Source: Rhizobium bangladeshense (lineage in GTDB: Bacteria; Pseudomonadota; Alphaproteobacteria; Rhizobiales; Rhizobiaceae). Taken from it: DNA of 64,000 nucleotides. Where the stretch lies: the NCBI RefSeq assembly GCF_017357245.1, contig NZ_CP071612.1, positions 2,731,001 through 2,795,000 on the forward strand, read 5' to 3'. The notes below the pieces were generated by a model. It searched no databases. It saw nothing but the letters and a program-made list of their open reading frames with translations, and was not told where the DNA came from. Shown piece after piece: positions 18,950 through 28,675 of the stretch; the first letter of the stretch is position 1; each line of letters starts with the position of its first letter. A program made the position numbers and the translations under genes.

Positions 18950-18994
18950 CCTTTCCTCATCCCTGTGCTTGTCACAGGAATGAGGGAGGAAAGG
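18950..18994. repeat. Palindromic intergenic repeat (CACAGG family)
   Basis: The segment forms a long imperfect hairpin: cctttcctcat, ccctgtg, a short loop, cacagg and then tgaggg...ggaaagg. The core ctcatccctgtgct/gtcacagg recurs near 63042, so this is a dispersed repeat. It lies between the convergent MocR and response-regulator genes, where it may also act as a terminator. Confidence 0.65.
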
Positions 18995-19039
18995 TAAGCA
19001 GCAAAGCCACGGTGGAGCGAGGCGGAGGGCACCCTCCCG

Positions 19040-19441
19040 CTAAAACGAGCGGTTGACCGCCTTGTCGTTCTCCAGCCGCGTCACGCAGCCCTCCAGCTTG
19101 GCAAGCAACAGGTCGAAGTCGAGCGGCTTCGTCAGATAATCCGCCGCTCCGGCGCGCAGTCCGGCGAGTGTGTTTTCCCGATCTGTCAGCGCCGTCAGCA
19201 TGATGAAGGGAATGTTGGAGAGCTCCGGATGATTGATCTGGATTTCCGCCAGAAGCTGGTGCCCATCCATAACGGGCATCGAAATGTCGCTGATGACGAT
19301 GTCAGGCCATTTCGACAGGATCATTTCCAGGCCTTCGGCGCCGTTCGAGGCCTCGAGCGTCCTGTAGCCGGCTTCGCTCAACTCTTCGACGAGGAGATTG
19401 CGGATCTCGACTTCGTCTTCTATGCACAGGACTGTAACCAT
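19040..19441 (-). CDS. Single-domain response regulator
   Basis: 133 residues, only a receiver domain. The acidic pair ED follows VLCI; the phospho-acceptor Asp is in VISDISMPVMDG; the Thr in MLTAL and the Lys in LTKPLDFD complete the active site. There is no output domain, so it works by protein contact. It follows the sensor kinase gene after 10 bases, as its likely partner. Confidence 0.92.
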   Translation of the reverse strand: MVTVLCIEDEVEIRNLLVEELSEAGYRTLEASNGAEGLEMILSKWPDIVISDISMPVMDGHQLLAEIQINHPELSNIPFIMLTALTDRENTLAGLRAGAADYLTKPLDFDLLLAKLEGCVTRLENDKAVNRSF

Positions 19442-19451
19442 AAGCTCTTCC

Positions 19452-21197
19452 TTAAGCTGCGACTTGTTGATCCGACAATAGACATTCTATTGGCAGAGAA
19501 ATGGTGAATGTTGTGCCCTTGCCGAGCTCGCTCGTCACCTCGACGGTGCCACCGTGCAGCTCGACCACATGCTTGACGACGTTCAGGCCAATGCCGGTTC
19601 CGGCGATACCCGTGGCGCTGCGGGCGCGATAATAAGGTTGAAACAGTTTCGGCAGATCATCCGCATCCATGCCGATGCCGCTATCGGCAATGGCGATTTG
19701 CACCATCTTTTCGTCAACCCGAGCGCGAATGTAAATGTCAGGCGCATTGGGCGAATATTTGACGGCGTTCGAAATCAGATTGGTGAAGACCTGTTCCATC
19801 GCGCCTCGATCGAAAGTCAATCGGTCAGGGAAGGGCTGGAGATCGAGATGGAAAACATGCGAAGGGCTGAGCTCGCGCTGCCTGTCGCAGCAGGTGACGA
19901 GCAAGGCTTTCAGATCACCTTCGCTCCGCTTCAGGATGATCTGTCCGGTTTCGAGCCGGCCGCTCGCAAGGATGCTCTCCATGAGATCGACCATGCGCAC
20001 CACGGCGCTGCGGATCACTCCGGCTTTTTCGTGAACATATTCGCCGCTGACGTTGGTCGTCGAGCGGCAGAGCCGCTGGGCGGCTGCGTCGATAATTGCA
20101 AGCGGCGTTCGAAATTCGTGCGACGCCATGGCGACGAACTGGCGCTGCAGCGCATTCACCTGGCGTTCGTGCACCAGCAACCGGTCCAGTTCTTCCCTCT
20201 GTCTTTCGATTTCGGCTGTTCGATCCGCCACCATCTCTTCCAGATGGTTGCGATGATGGGTGAGCTCAGCCTGGCTGTCCAACAGGGTCAGCGAAGTGCG
20301 ATGCAGTCCTCGTCCGAGCCAGAACACCGCGGCGATCAACAGGACCAGACAGCCGAGCCCCGCCGGCGCAATCTGCTGAAGCAGCATGAATCCTGGCCGG
20401 ATCGGCTGCCACACGAGGTAGCCGATCATCCCGCCGTCATGTAACGATACAGGCACCTGAGCCCGCTCGTCCGGGCCCTCCGAAAGTGTAAAACGCAGAC
20501 CTTCGAGCCTGGCGTAATGGGAAATGTTTTCGGCAACTTTTCCGTCGATGAACTTGACGGAGACCGCGATGAATTCCTGGCCTGCCTGGATCTGCATCCG
20601 CGTCGAGCTTGGCAGCATCGGGCGCGCGCTTGCGATCGCCGGCCTGTTGCCGATCATGATCGTGCGAACCCTGGCCAGCTGGCCAAGCGGCTCTGCGCCA
20701 GGTTTGGCAGCCCCATCGACGAGAGCGGCGCGCATTTCGTTGGCAAGAGCGGCCATTTGCGCGCCGTCGTCGCTGCCGAGCCGCGGCGGCATGGCATCCA
20801 CGCCATCGCGGAAGGCAAACATCAGCCGGTTGGCATCATCGAAAATATAGGTCCTGTCGTGCCCGAAATAGCGGCTCGTCCACTGGCCGATATTCTCCAG
20901 CAGCCATTCATGGTTCCGCTGCTTGGCGTAAAGGAAAGCGTCGTCCCATTTGGTGACGCTTTCCTGCTCGCGCGGAAGCGCTTGTATTTGCTCTTCCAGT
21001 CCCTGGGCGACGAAATCGGCCTGCCGGCGCAGGTAGAAATCATCGACCTTCACGGAGGCAAGCCAGGCAAAGCCGCAGAACAACACCGCTGCAGCGCAGG
21101 TGAGCGTCACCAGGACGAACGTGATGTGCGATGTGAGCCCGACCTTCAATACCCGCAACCTTTTGACGGCGTTCGCTGCTCTGAAGTTGACACGCAA
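19452..21197 (-). CDS. Membrane sensor histidine kinase with CHASE4-like sensor
   Basis: 581 residues. TM1 lies near 22-47 and TM2 near 271-297. The periplasmic part between them has CHASE4-like features (WDDAFLYAKQRNHEWLLENIG). A coiled coil (about 306-345) leads to the HisKA box with His360 in ASHEFRTPLA. The ATPase has the N box NLISNAVKYSP, G1 IADSGIGMD and G2 GTGIGLNVVKHVVELHGG. It probably phosphorylates the receiver protein just downstream. The signal is unknown. Confidence 0.92.
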   Translation of the reverse strand: MRVNFRAANAVKRLRVLKVGLTSHITFVLVTLTCAAAVLFCGFAWLASVKVDDFYLRRQADFVAQGLEEQIQALPREQESVTKWDDAFLYAKQRNHEWLLENIGQWTSRYFGHDRTYIFDDANRLMFAFRDGVDAMPPRLGSDDGAQMAALANEMRAALVDGAAKPGAEPLGQLARVRTIMIGNRPAIASARPMLPSSTRMQIQAGQEFIAVSVKFIDGKVAENISHYARLEGLRFTLSEGPDERAQVPVSLHDGGMIGYLVWQPIRPGFMLLQQIAPAGLGCLVLLIAAVFWLGRGLHRTSLTLLDSQAELTHHRNHLEEMVADRTAEIERQREELDRLLVHERQVNALQRQFVAMASHEFRTPLAIIDAAAQRLCRSTTNVSGEYVHEKAGVIRSAVVRMVDLMESILASGRLETGQIILKRSEGDLKALLVTCCDRQRELSPSHVFHLDLQPFPDRLTFDRGAMEQVFTNLISNAVKYSPNAPDIYIRARVDEKMVQIAIADSGIGMDADDLPKLFQPYYRARSATGIAGTGIGLNVVKHVVELHGGTVEVTSELGKGTTFTISLPIECLLSDQQVAA

Positions 21198-21330
21198 AGG
21201 TTGACGGAGGATGAATTGCTCCCTGTGGGTATTTGCCGGGCGGGGCCGGCGACCGTTTCGACAATTGCTTCAACACATCTGCGGAGCTGGCTACAGATCG
21301 GCGTCTGCAGCCACATCAATGGAGAAGAAC

Positions 21331-21866
21331 ATGGGCCTCGGCCCCTCGCCGGATTGCACTGATATCAGGATCGAGCCGATCGCTGCCGCCCATATCGAAA
21401 GCTTTCACCGCACGCTCGACCTGGTTGCACGGGAGAAAAAATATCTGACATTGCTGGAAGCAACGCCCCTGCCGCAGACGCGCGATTTCGTGATGGGAAT
21501 GATTGCCAAAGGCAATCCGCAATTCGTCGCCCTGACCGAGGACGAGGTCGTCGGCTGGTGCGATATCAGCCGGCACTTCTTCCCGTCGAACGCCCATCGC
21601 GGACGCCTCGGAATGGGAATTCTTCCCGCCTATCGCGGCAAAGGGTTGGGGCGAAAGCTCATCGACACCACGTTGAAGGCGGCGCAGGAAGCCGGTTTCC
21701 TGAGGGTCGAGCTCGATGTCTACGAAGACAACAGCCGTGCCATTGCTCTCTATGAAAAGGTGGGCTTCGTGCGCGAAGGCATCTTCCGGCGGGCGGCGCG
21801 AATTGACGGCCGATTCATTAATGCGATCGGCATGGCGCTTTATTCGAAGAGGATCGGCCAGCATAA
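21331..21866 (+). CDS. GNAT-family N-acetyltransferase (3' end disturbed)
   Basis: About 170 conserved residues. The acetyl-CoA loop is ILPAYRGKGLGRKLI, followed by VELDVYEDNSRAIALYEKVGF, typical of RimI/RimJ-like acetyltransferases. The ATG at 21331 has ggag six bases upstream. After MALYSKRIG the frame does not stop but stays open to 22833, running antisense through the phosphotriesterase-like gene. A TAA one frame away (21864-21866) would end the protein at the usual length, so a one-base deletion near 21860 is likely. Treat the C-terminus as uncertain. Confidence 0.75.
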
Positions 21867-21927
21867 ACAGGGCTCTTGTCAGCGTCCGATTGGTCGGACG
21901 GTTGGACGGCCGCCATCGGGGCACGCG

Positions 21928-22860
21928 TTATCGGGCGAAAGCCTCAAACGGATTGTCGTGTGTCAGGCGCATCAGGATGCTATCGTCTATGCCCCGCCGT
22001 TTCAGCTCGGGCAACAAGACGGTGGAAAGGTGGGTGTATGGCTTTGGTATACCGCCCTTCGGCAACGCCGGATCGAACCAGCCGCGGTCATGGCTCAACA
22101 ACATTCGGTCGCCGCGGCCCGCCTCCAGCGCCCTGATCACGAGCTCGGCTACATCGTCATCCTCACCCCGACCGACATGATCATACTCGATCCAAGCGCC
22201 TCGCTCGGCGACAGCGAGGTTATAGGCGAAGTCCTTTTCCTCCTGCGTGTGGATCGAGATGAACCTGTCGGCCCTGTAGCCTTCCGCCTCGATGACGTCG
22301 AGCTGATCCATGACGACCCGTCCTCGGATCGTATGACTGCCGATCACGGCGTTCGTCTGGGCCGCGGCGCGCGCGGCTGCCCTCAGGATTTTTGTCTCGA
22401 GCGCAGTCATGCCGTCATCGCCGGCGCTGAGCTTGATCCAGCCTGCCTGGAACCCGGTCTCATCGATCTGCTCCGTCAGCTCGCGAAGCATCCAAGCCTC
22501 CAACTTTTCCTCCGAAGCTTGGCGGACCCATTCAGGAATCCAAGGCTCGCGGTAAATGCCAGTGGGAACGACGATCGGAAAATCCGTTGCAAGCGACACA
22601 GCAAGATCGATATCCGCACGACGTCCGACCCCGCCCGTGGAGCATTCAACCAGTGCCGTTACCCCGAGCTTTTTGATCCGCTCGATCTCGGGGGCCATCA
22701 CCCGAACGACGTCTTCGACGTTTGCTTCGGCATAACCGGGCTGGCCGGGCGTTCTGAGGTCGACGAAAACGTGCTCGTGCGGGAGGATCATCCCAAGTTC
22801 CGATTTGCTCTTGAGCCCGAGCGTCGTGCGTAGATGTTTCAAAGTCTCTCCTCGCGGCAT
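21928..22860 (-). CDS. Phosphotriesterase-family metal-dependent hydrolase
   Basis: About 310 residues of amidohydrolase fold. Metal ligands are visible: HEH in ILPHEHVFVD, the bridging Lys in AGWIKLSAGD, His in VIGSHTI and ISIHTQ, and Asp in LLSHDRGWFD. The family includes lactonases and phosphotriesterases, so the substrate is open. I use the ATG at 22860; an upstream GTG at 22923 is possible but neither has a strong ribosome site. It converges with the GNAT gene. Confidence 0.85.
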   Translation of the reverse strand: MPRGETLKHLRTTLGLKSKSELGMILPHEHVFVDLRTPGQPGYAEANVEDVVRVMAPEIERIKKLGVTALVECSTGGVGRRADIDLAVSLATDFPIVVPTGIYREPWIPEWVRQASEEKLEAWMLRELTEQIDETGFQAGWIKLSAGDDGMTALETKILRAAARAAAQTNAVIGSHTIRGRVVMDQLDVIEAEGYRADRFISIHTQEEKDFAYNLAVAERGAWIEYDHVGRGEDDDVAELVIRALEAGRGDRMLLSHDRGWFDPALPKGGIPKPYTHLSTVLLPELKRRGIDDSILMRLTHDNPFEAFAR

Positions 22861-22923
22861 GCCCGCCAGCGTGCAGCCTCGACCGGTGGAAGCCCTCACA
22901 CTGCCGCGAAAGTAGATCGTCAC

Positions 22924-23158
22924 GTGAGGAAATCAATCGCTCGCGGAACCCCTTGCGACTTGAGCCTTGGTATTGACTTCCGACCCGCACCCGGCTCGCC
23001 TACGGCTGGCTAACGCTGGGGCGAGATAGGCGGCGCCGACCTCTTCGGAGTCGCACCCGCTCCTTCCCTCCGTGCCTCTTCCGACCCGAACGGCTCAGCG
23101 CGTTCGGTCCTGTCGTCGATCACCGAATCGATCGCTTACGCTTGGCGGGACCCCGGCC
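22924..23158. other. Intergenic gap without recognised gene
   Basis: These 235 bases separate two minus-strand genes. They must hold the promoter of the phosphotriesterase-like gene. I see GC-rich, partly self-complementary sequence but no gene, tRNA or clear terminator. Confidence 0.4.
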
Positions 23159-23791
23159 TTACCCCGGCCGGCGCACGGCCCGGATCTTGCCGCTGTTGCC
23201 GCCGCCGCAGAAGAAGCAAGCGGCGCCGTCGGATTCGAGGCCGGAGACGCCGGTGCCTTCGGGCATATCAAGCCGCTCCAGCACTTCACCCGTCTGCGGG
23301 TCGATGCGCCTGATGTCGCTGTCGTCGCCCTCCCATGTGCCGTGCCACAGCTGGCCATCAACCCAGGTGACGCCTGTCACGACACGGTTGGATTCGATGG
23401 TGCGCAGGATCTCGCCGGTGTCGGGATCGATCTGATGGATCCTGCGGCCGCGATGCTGGCCGACCCAGAGCGTGCCCTCGGCCCAGGCAAGGCCGGAATC
23501 ACCGCCATTGCCGGGGGCCGGGATAGTGGAAAGGATCTGGCCGGTCTTCGGGTCGATCTTGTGAATGACGTCCTCGGCGATCTGATAGAGAAACTCGCCG
23601 TCGAAAGCCGTGCCTGCATGGGAAGCGACCTCGATGAAGCGCATCACCTCGCCGCTGTCGGGATCGAGCGCGTTCAGCCTGTCGCCTGAGGCGAACCAGA
23701 CATGCCGGCCATCGAAAGTGACGCCGTGGACGCGCTCGGCATCCGGAAAGGGTCCATATTCACGCAGGATGGTCGCAGTCGATGTCTTCAT
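23159..23791 (-). CDS. Beta-propeller (Vgb/PQQ-like) protein
   Basis: 210 residues built from repeated blades of the form LDPDSGEVMRFIE, KIDPKTGQILSTI, QIDPDTGEILRTI and RIDPQTGEVLERL. Each resembles a virginiamycin-B-lyase or PQQ-dehydrogenase-type blade. Only four or five blades are present and no signal peptide is seen, so it is a short cytoplasmic propeller. The C-terminal CFFCGGGNSGKIRAV holds a Cys pair. Enzymatic role unknown. It lies 27 bases after the HTH regulator gene. Confidence 0.75.
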   Translation of the reverse strand: MKTSTATILREYGPFPDAERVHGVTFDGRHVWFASGDRLNALDPDSGEVMRFIEVASHAGTAFDGEFLYQIAEDVIHKIDPKTGQILSTIPAPGNGGDSGLAWAEGTLWVGQHRGRRIHQIDPDTGEILRTIESNRVVTGVTWVDGQLWHGTWEGDDSDIRRIDPQTGEVLERLDMPEGTGVSGLESDGAACFFCGGGNSGKIRAVRRPG

Positions 23792-23818
23792 GTCTTCCTC
23801 CTTGTCGGTTGATCCATA

Positions 23819-25039
23819 CTAGTCGCTCGGCAGCGGCCCCGGGAGTAACAAGATCGTCGGGAAAGAGGAGAGCGGTGGGCTCATCCAGCGGCGCGCCCTC
23901 CCGCGTCCGATCGCTTGCACTTTCTCCTCGCCGGCGAGCGAATCCAGCGCCCGCTGCACGGTGCGCGGACTGGCGCCGAGCGCGATTGCCAGCGCCGAAC
24001 TCGACCACGCTTCGCCATCGGCGAGGAAGGCGAGCACCGCCGCATGCGGCCCTTCGACGAGCGGGGCGAGCACTGCGACCTCAGCGGCGCCGGCCGGGGA
24101 AAGGGCGAAGCCACGTTTCGTCGCCGAGACTTCCGCCAGCCCGGAAAGTTCGGCGCGCAGCCGGCCGATCTCGACCCGCAGCCGGGCACGGTGCGATTCA
24201 TCGGCATGCTTGCCGCGGAAGGCGCGTGCGATTAGTGCCCCTCGCGCTACATCCGCCGGCCAAGCTTCGGCAAGCGCACGGACGAGCGTGAAAAGCACCG
24301 GCCGGCTCGCGAGCGGCACCGCCGCGCCGGCGGCGCGCACGATATGGCGGCAGGCATCGACGACGAGCGTGCCACCGGAAAAGAGCGCCTCCACCTCGGC
24401 AAGCAGCAGCGGGCGCTCGTGGCCACGCGAAACCAGCCGCGCTGCCGGAATGCTGAGCACATGTCCAGCGGCTTCGACCTCCGCCGTCAGCACAGGCATA
24501 CCGGCCCGCTGCGCAGCGGACCTTGCCCTTTCAAGTGCTGCGCGCGCCGCCCGTGTCCGCAGGCGCCGGACCTCGATGCCGGCGGCAACAAGCTCATGGG
24601 CGGCCCGCAATGCCGGCGGCAGCGGCGTCGGGTCGAGCGCGGCCAGCGCCTGCTCGGCTTCGTCGAGCCGGCCGATCAGCACCAGCCTTCGAATGGCGAT
24701 ATTGCCGGCATGGGCGGCGTTGACCCGGTCTCCATGCGATTCCAGAACTTTGCGCGCCGCCTCCAGCGCCTTCGGCGGCCAGGTGAGATCGCGCGAGACG
24801 AGCGCAATCTCGGCCTCGGCGACGACGCAGCGGGCGCGGGCCACCGCCTCCCGCGGTCCGAACGCGCGCGCGGCACTCTTCAGCAGCGCCTTAGCCCGAA
24901 TGAGGTCGCCAAGCTGCGCCATGGCAATGCCGCGCAGCGCCAACGCCGGCGCATCGTCGCGCAGCGCCACCCGTTTCAGCGCACCAAGCGTATCGCCCGA
25001 TGCCAGCGCCTGCGCGGCGGCCGTAATCAGCGAGTCCAT
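23819..25039 (-). CDS. HTH transcriptional regulator with helical-repeat N-terminus
   Basis: 406 residues. The first 250 or so are Ala-rich helical pairs like TPR repeats (ALALRGIAMAQLGDLIRAKALL; DEAEQALAALDPTPLPPALRAAHELV). The C-terminus has a winged helix (SSSALAIALGASPRTVQRALDSLAGEEKVQAIGRGRARRW). It is divergent from the DUF899 gene and upstream of the propeller gene, so may regulate both. No ligand is evident. Confidence 0.75.
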   Translation of the reverse strand: MDSLITAAAQALASGDTLGALKRVALRDDAPALALRGIAMAQLGDLIRAKALLKSAARAFGPREAVARARCVVAEAEIALVSRDLTWPPKALEAARKVLESHGDRVNAAHAGNIAIRRLVLIGRLDEAEQALAALDPTPLPPALRAAHELVAAGIEVRRLRTRAARAALERARSAAQRAGMPVLTAEVEAAGHVLSIPAARLVSRGHERPLLLAEVEALFSGGTLVVDACRHIVRAAGAAVPLASRPVLFTLVRALAEAWPADVARGALIARAFRGKHADESHRARLRVEIGRLRAELSGLAEVSATKRGFALSPAGAAEVAVLAPLVEGPHAAVLAFLADGEAWSSSALAIALGASPRTVQRALDSLAGEEKVQAIGRGRARRWMSPPLSSFPTILLLPGPLPSD

Positions 25040-25154
25040 TCAAATCCCGTCACACTTGTCACTCCCGGCAGTTATCCCTCCGGCCGTAATCTTCGTTCAA
25101 CGGCAGGCAACCGCGCCGGATGCTACGACGAGAGACAGGCAAAGGAGAAGCCCC

Positions 25155-25952
25155 ATGAAGGCAATGCTGGACGCAACCCGCGAGGAATGGCTGGCGGCGA
25201 GACTCGATCTGCTCGAGGAGGAAAAGGAACTGACGCGGCGCAGCGATGCGCTGGCGCTGAAGCGCCAGCAATTGCCTCGTGTGCGGATCGACAAGGAATA
25301 CCGCTTCGACACCGAAATCGGCAGCGCCTCACTGAAGGATCTGTTCGGAGGGCGTTCGCAGCTCCTCGTCTATCACTTCATGTTCGGGCCGGATTATAAC
25401 GCCGGATGCCCCTCCTGCTCCTCGATCGCCGACGGTTTCAACGGCTTTTTCGTCCACCTCGAAAACCATGACGTCGCCTTCTGGGCCGTTTCACGCGCCC
25501 CGCTCGCAAAGCTTGAGGCTTTCAAAAGGCGCATGGACTGGAGCTTTCCCTGGGCCTCCTCGGCCGGCAGTGATTTCAACGCCGATTTCAGCGTCTGGTT
25601 CAGCCCGGAGCAGCAGCGCCAGGGCGAGATCGAATACAACTACCGCCGCGAACCGCCCGCGCCCATGCCGCCGGCGGCCAAAGCAGCGCCTGAATGGCAG
25701 TCGCGCGGCGGCGACGAGCCCATCGTTCAGATCGCTTCGATGACCGGCACCGACGTCCCCACCTACACCCGCGACCGGCCAGGCGTCAGCGCCTTCGAAC
25801 TCATCGACGGCGTCGTCTACCACAGCTATTCGAGCTATGCGCGCGGGCTGGACGGGCTTTGGGGCGTGTATCAATGGCTCGATCGCGCGCCGAAGGGCCG
25901 CAACGAAACCGGCATCTGGTGGCGCCATCATGACCGCTACGGCAGGGAGTAA
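25155..25952 (+). CDS. DUF899 thioredoxin-like family protein
   Basis: 265 residues. The opening REEWLAARLDLLEEEKELTRR, then YRFDTEIG and LVYHFMFGPDYNAGCPSCSS, marks the DUF899 family, a thioredoxin-fold group with a CPSC motif at the active position. The ATG at 25155 has aaaggagaag seven bases upstream; the frame stays open far upstream (to 23961) only because it is antisense to the HTH gene. Redox function is likely but unproven. Confidence 0.88.
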   Translation: MKAMLDATREEWLAARLDLLEEEKELTRRSDALALKRQQLPRVRIDKEYRFDTEIGSASLKDLFGGRSQLLVYHFMFGPDYNAGCPSCSSIADGFNGFFVHLENHDVAFWAVSRAPLAKLEAFKRRMDWSFPWASSAGSDFNADFSVWFSPEQQRQGEIEYNYRREPPAPMPPAAKAAPEWQSRGGDEPIVQIASMTGTDVPTYTRDRPGVSAFELIDGVVYHSYSSYARGLDGLWGVYQWLDRAPKGRNETGIWWRHHDRYGRE

Positions 25953-25957
25953 CTGTC

Positions 25958-26179
25958 ATGTACTCCTCCGCCGCCGATTACCTGTCGCTTGCCGCTGCCC
26001 CGACATTCGCCATCATGGCGGCGCTGACAGCAGCAACCGGCACCCCGGACATGATCTGCATGACCACGCCCGATGCCTTCCCTATCGGCGGAATGGTGCC
26101 GATGTACGTGCTGATGAGCGCGTTCCATCTGGGTCCGTGGCTGCGGCTCGCCAGCAGGGAGGGCTTGCGCCGCAGATGA
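25958..26179 (+). CDS. Small membrane protein linked to DUF899 gene
   Basis: 73 residues with two hydrophobic stretches (LSLAAAPTFAIMAALTAATG and FPIGGMVPMYVLMSAFHLGPW). It starts five bases after the DUF899 stop, so the two are cotranscribed. I do not recognise a named function. Confidence 0.65.
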   Translation: MYSSAADYLSLAAAPTFAIMAALTAATGTPDMICMTTPDAFPIGGMVPMYVLMSAFHLGPWLRLASREGLRRR

Positions 26180-26255
26180 TGGTTCGGCGCCTGCCAAGTC
26201 CGTTTATACCGCGCGTCACGCCGTGCAAACATCCAGCATCGGCACCGGCCATCCA

Positions 26256-27263
26256 CTACCAAAGCCGGTGCCGACTGCCCAAAGCCAGCCGCCGGCGCGG
26301 GTTCGCCCTCTGCCCAGCAGCCGCAAGCGCCAGCACGGCAACCGCGACCAGGCCGAGGAGGAGCGGCACCGAATATCGGTGCGGCGATCGGAGCCCGCCG
26401 TCGATCCGGGCCGCGTCCGTGGAGGGCCGATAGAGATTGCCGTCGCTTTCGACGGCGCGCGGCGCCCGCTTGAAATAGGCGGCCATGAAACGGCTGAGCG
26501 CCCTGGCAGCGAGGTTGGGCGCCAGCAAATGGGCAAGCCGTGTTGCAGTGGTGACCACTCCGACGGTGGTGGTGGCGCGCGGCGACCTGGCGACGCCGAC
26601 GATCGCCTCGGCGACGCGGCGCGCATCGAGCACCGGCGGCGGTGCCGAGACCTGGCGGCCGACATAATTGGCGCCGTGTCTGAGGCCCGGCGTATCGACG
26701 AAGGCGGGATAGACGTCGCAGACATGGATGCGCGGCTTGTCGGCGACCTCCGCCCTCAGCGCCTCGGAGAAGCCGCGCAGGCCGAACTTGCTGGCGCTAT
26801 AGGCCGCCGCGAATGGCGCAGCCGCAAAGCCGCCGAGCGAGATCATGTTGATGAAGACGCCCCTGCCCTGCTTCAGGAAGATCGGCAGGACGGCATGGGC
26901 ATCGTTCATGTGACCTATCAGATTGGTGCGGATGACCTGCTCATGCGCCTCGATCGGCGTCTCCTCGAACCGCCCGACCGCGCCGACGCCGACATTGCTC
27001 ACCCAGACGTCGATATCGCCGAACGCCTTCGCCTTGTCGGCAAGCGCGCGGACAGCAGCAGCCTCGGTAACGTCGGTGACGACGGAAACAGCCTCGGCGC
27101 CTAGACCTCTGCACGTCTCTGCGACTTTTTCCAAGGCCTCGCCGTTGCGAGCGGCCAGCACCAGCCTGCTTCCGCGCCGCGCGAAAGCCTCGGCGGTGGC
27201 CTGACCGATACCGCTCGATGCTCCCGTGATGACGACCACTGCATTCTCGAGATTGATAGACAT
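26256..27263 (-). CDS. Short-chain dehydrogenase/reductase
   Basis: 335 residues. The NAD(P) loop is TGASSGIGQA, the structural VSNVGVG replaces NNAG, and the catalytic Tyr/Lys are in AAYSASKFG with a Ser in INMISLGG. The last 60 residues contain a hydrophobic segment (VPLLLGLVAVAVLALAAAG), which suggests a membrane anchor. The ATG at 27263 is preferred to an upstream in-frame start near 27320. Substrate unknown. Confidence 0.9.
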   Translation of the reverse strand: MSINLENAVVVITGASSGIGQATAEAFARRGSRLVLAARNGEALEKVAETCRGLGAEAVSVVTDVTEAAAVRALADKAKAFGDIDVWVSNVGVGAVGRFEETPIEAHEQVIRTNLIGHMNDAHAVLPIFLKQGRGVFINMISLGGFAAAPFAAAYSASKFGLRGFSEALRAEVADKPRIHVCDVYPAFVDTPGLRHGANYVGRQVSAPPPVLDARRVAEAIVGVARSPRATTTVGVVTTATRLAHLLAPNLAARALSRFMAAYFKRAPRAVESDGNLYRPSTDAARIDGGLRSPHRYSVPLLLGLVAVAVLALAAAGQRANPRRRLALGSRHRLW

Positions 27264-27422
27264 CGTTCCGCCTCTCTGTCCTGGGGAAAGCGCCGGGCTC
27301 CACAGCAGCGCATCCATCAAACACCTCTGTGAAAGCGGAGTTCCATCCGGTTGCGATTGTCTTGCGCACCAAAACTATGCGATGACCAATCCACCATGAG
27401 ATGCAACGGATAGGGCCGCGAC

Positions 27423-28445
27423 ATGAAGAAGATCGGTTTTCTCTCGTTCGGGCATTGGACGCCTTCGCCCCAGTCGCAGACGCGCTCGGCAGGTGATGCG
27501 CTGCTGCAGTCGATCGACCTCGCCGTTGCGGCTGAGGAACTCGGCGCCGATGGTGCCTATTTCCGCGTGCACCATTTCGCGAGGCAGCTCGCAGCGCCGT
27601 TCCCGCTGCTGGCGGCCGTCGGCGCCAAGACCAGCCGGATCGAGATCGGCACGGCTGTTATCGACATGCGTTATGAGAATCCGCTTTATATGGCCGAGGA
27701 TGCGGGTGCTGCCGATCTCATCGCCGGGGGCCGGCTGCAACTCGGCATCAGCCGCGGCTCGCCCGAACAGGTGATCGACGGCTGGCGCCATTTCGGCTAC
27801 GGCCCGCCGGAAGGTCAGAGCGATGCCGATATGGCCAGGCGCCACGCCGAAGTCTTTCTCCAAGTACTGGGCGGTGAAGGTTTCGCCAAGCCGAACCCGC
27901 GGCCGATGTTTCCAAACCCGCCGGGCCTGCTACGCCTCGAGCCGCATTCGGAAGGCCTGCGCGAGCGGATCTGGTGGGGCGCTAGCTCCAACGCCACCGC
28001 AGTCTGGGCCGCCAAGCTCGGCATGAACCTGCAAAGCTCGACACTGAAGGACGACGAGACCGGCGAACCGTTTCACGTCCAGCAGGCCGACCAGATCCGC
28101 GCCTATCGCGAAGCCTGGAAGGCGGCCGGCCACACGCGCCAGCCGCGCATCTCAGTCAGCCGCAGCATCTTCGCGCTGGTCGACGACCGCGATCGCGCCT
28201 ATTTCGGCTATGGCAGCGACGAGGGCGACAAGATCGGCTTCATCGACGAGAAGACCCGGGCGATCTTCGGCCGCAGCTACGCCGCCGAGCCTGACGTACT
28301 CATCACGCAGCTTGCCGAAGACGAGGCGATCGCCGAGGCTGATACGCTTCTGCTCACCGTGCCAAACCAGCTCGGCGTTGCCTACAACGCCCACGTCATC
28401 GAAGCGATCCTCACCCACGTCGCTCCGGCGCTCGGGTGGCGCTGA
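27423..28445 (+). CDS. LLM-class flavin-dependent monooxygenase
   Basis: 340 residues of bacterial-luciferase-like fold. DLAVAAEELGADGAYFRVHHF, then TSRIEIGTAVIDMRYENPLYMAEDAG, and GGRLQLGISRGSPEQ are typical of FMN- or F420-dependent oxidoreductases in this class. It is divergent from the SDR gene. Substrate unknown. Confidence 0.9.
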   Translation: MKKIGFLSFGHWTPSPQSQTRSAGDALLQSIDLAVAAEELGADGAYFRVHHFARQLAAPFPLLAAVGAKTSRIEIGTAVIDMRYENPLYMAEDAGAADLIAGGRLQLGISRGSPEQVIDGWRHFGYGPPEGQSDADMARRHAEVFLQVLGGEGFAKPNPRPMFPNPPGLLRLEPHSEGLRERIWWGASSNATAVWAAKLGMNLQSSTLKDDETGEPFHVQQADQIRAYREAWKAAGHTRQPRISVSRSIFALVDDRDRAYFGYGSDEGDKIGFIDEKTRAIFGRSYAAEPDVLITQLAEDEAIAEADTLLLTVPNQLGVAYNAHVIEAILTHVAPALGWR

Positions 28446-28675
28446 CGGCGACACTTGGCGCGCCCTGGCGATATGGGTGATGGTGATGAGAATGGCAGCT
28501 GTCGTCGGGCCGCCATCGTTGCGATGATTGCAGCGGCTGCAAGATCGGCGAACTTGTGTCGACATAGAAGCAACGCTCGGGACCTTACTGGCGCGGTCGG
28601 CGTTGATGGTTCGAACCTTGAATCGATCACGACGCGACCGACTTAAGGCTGTAGTCGAATCGCTCGAGTTGGCCC

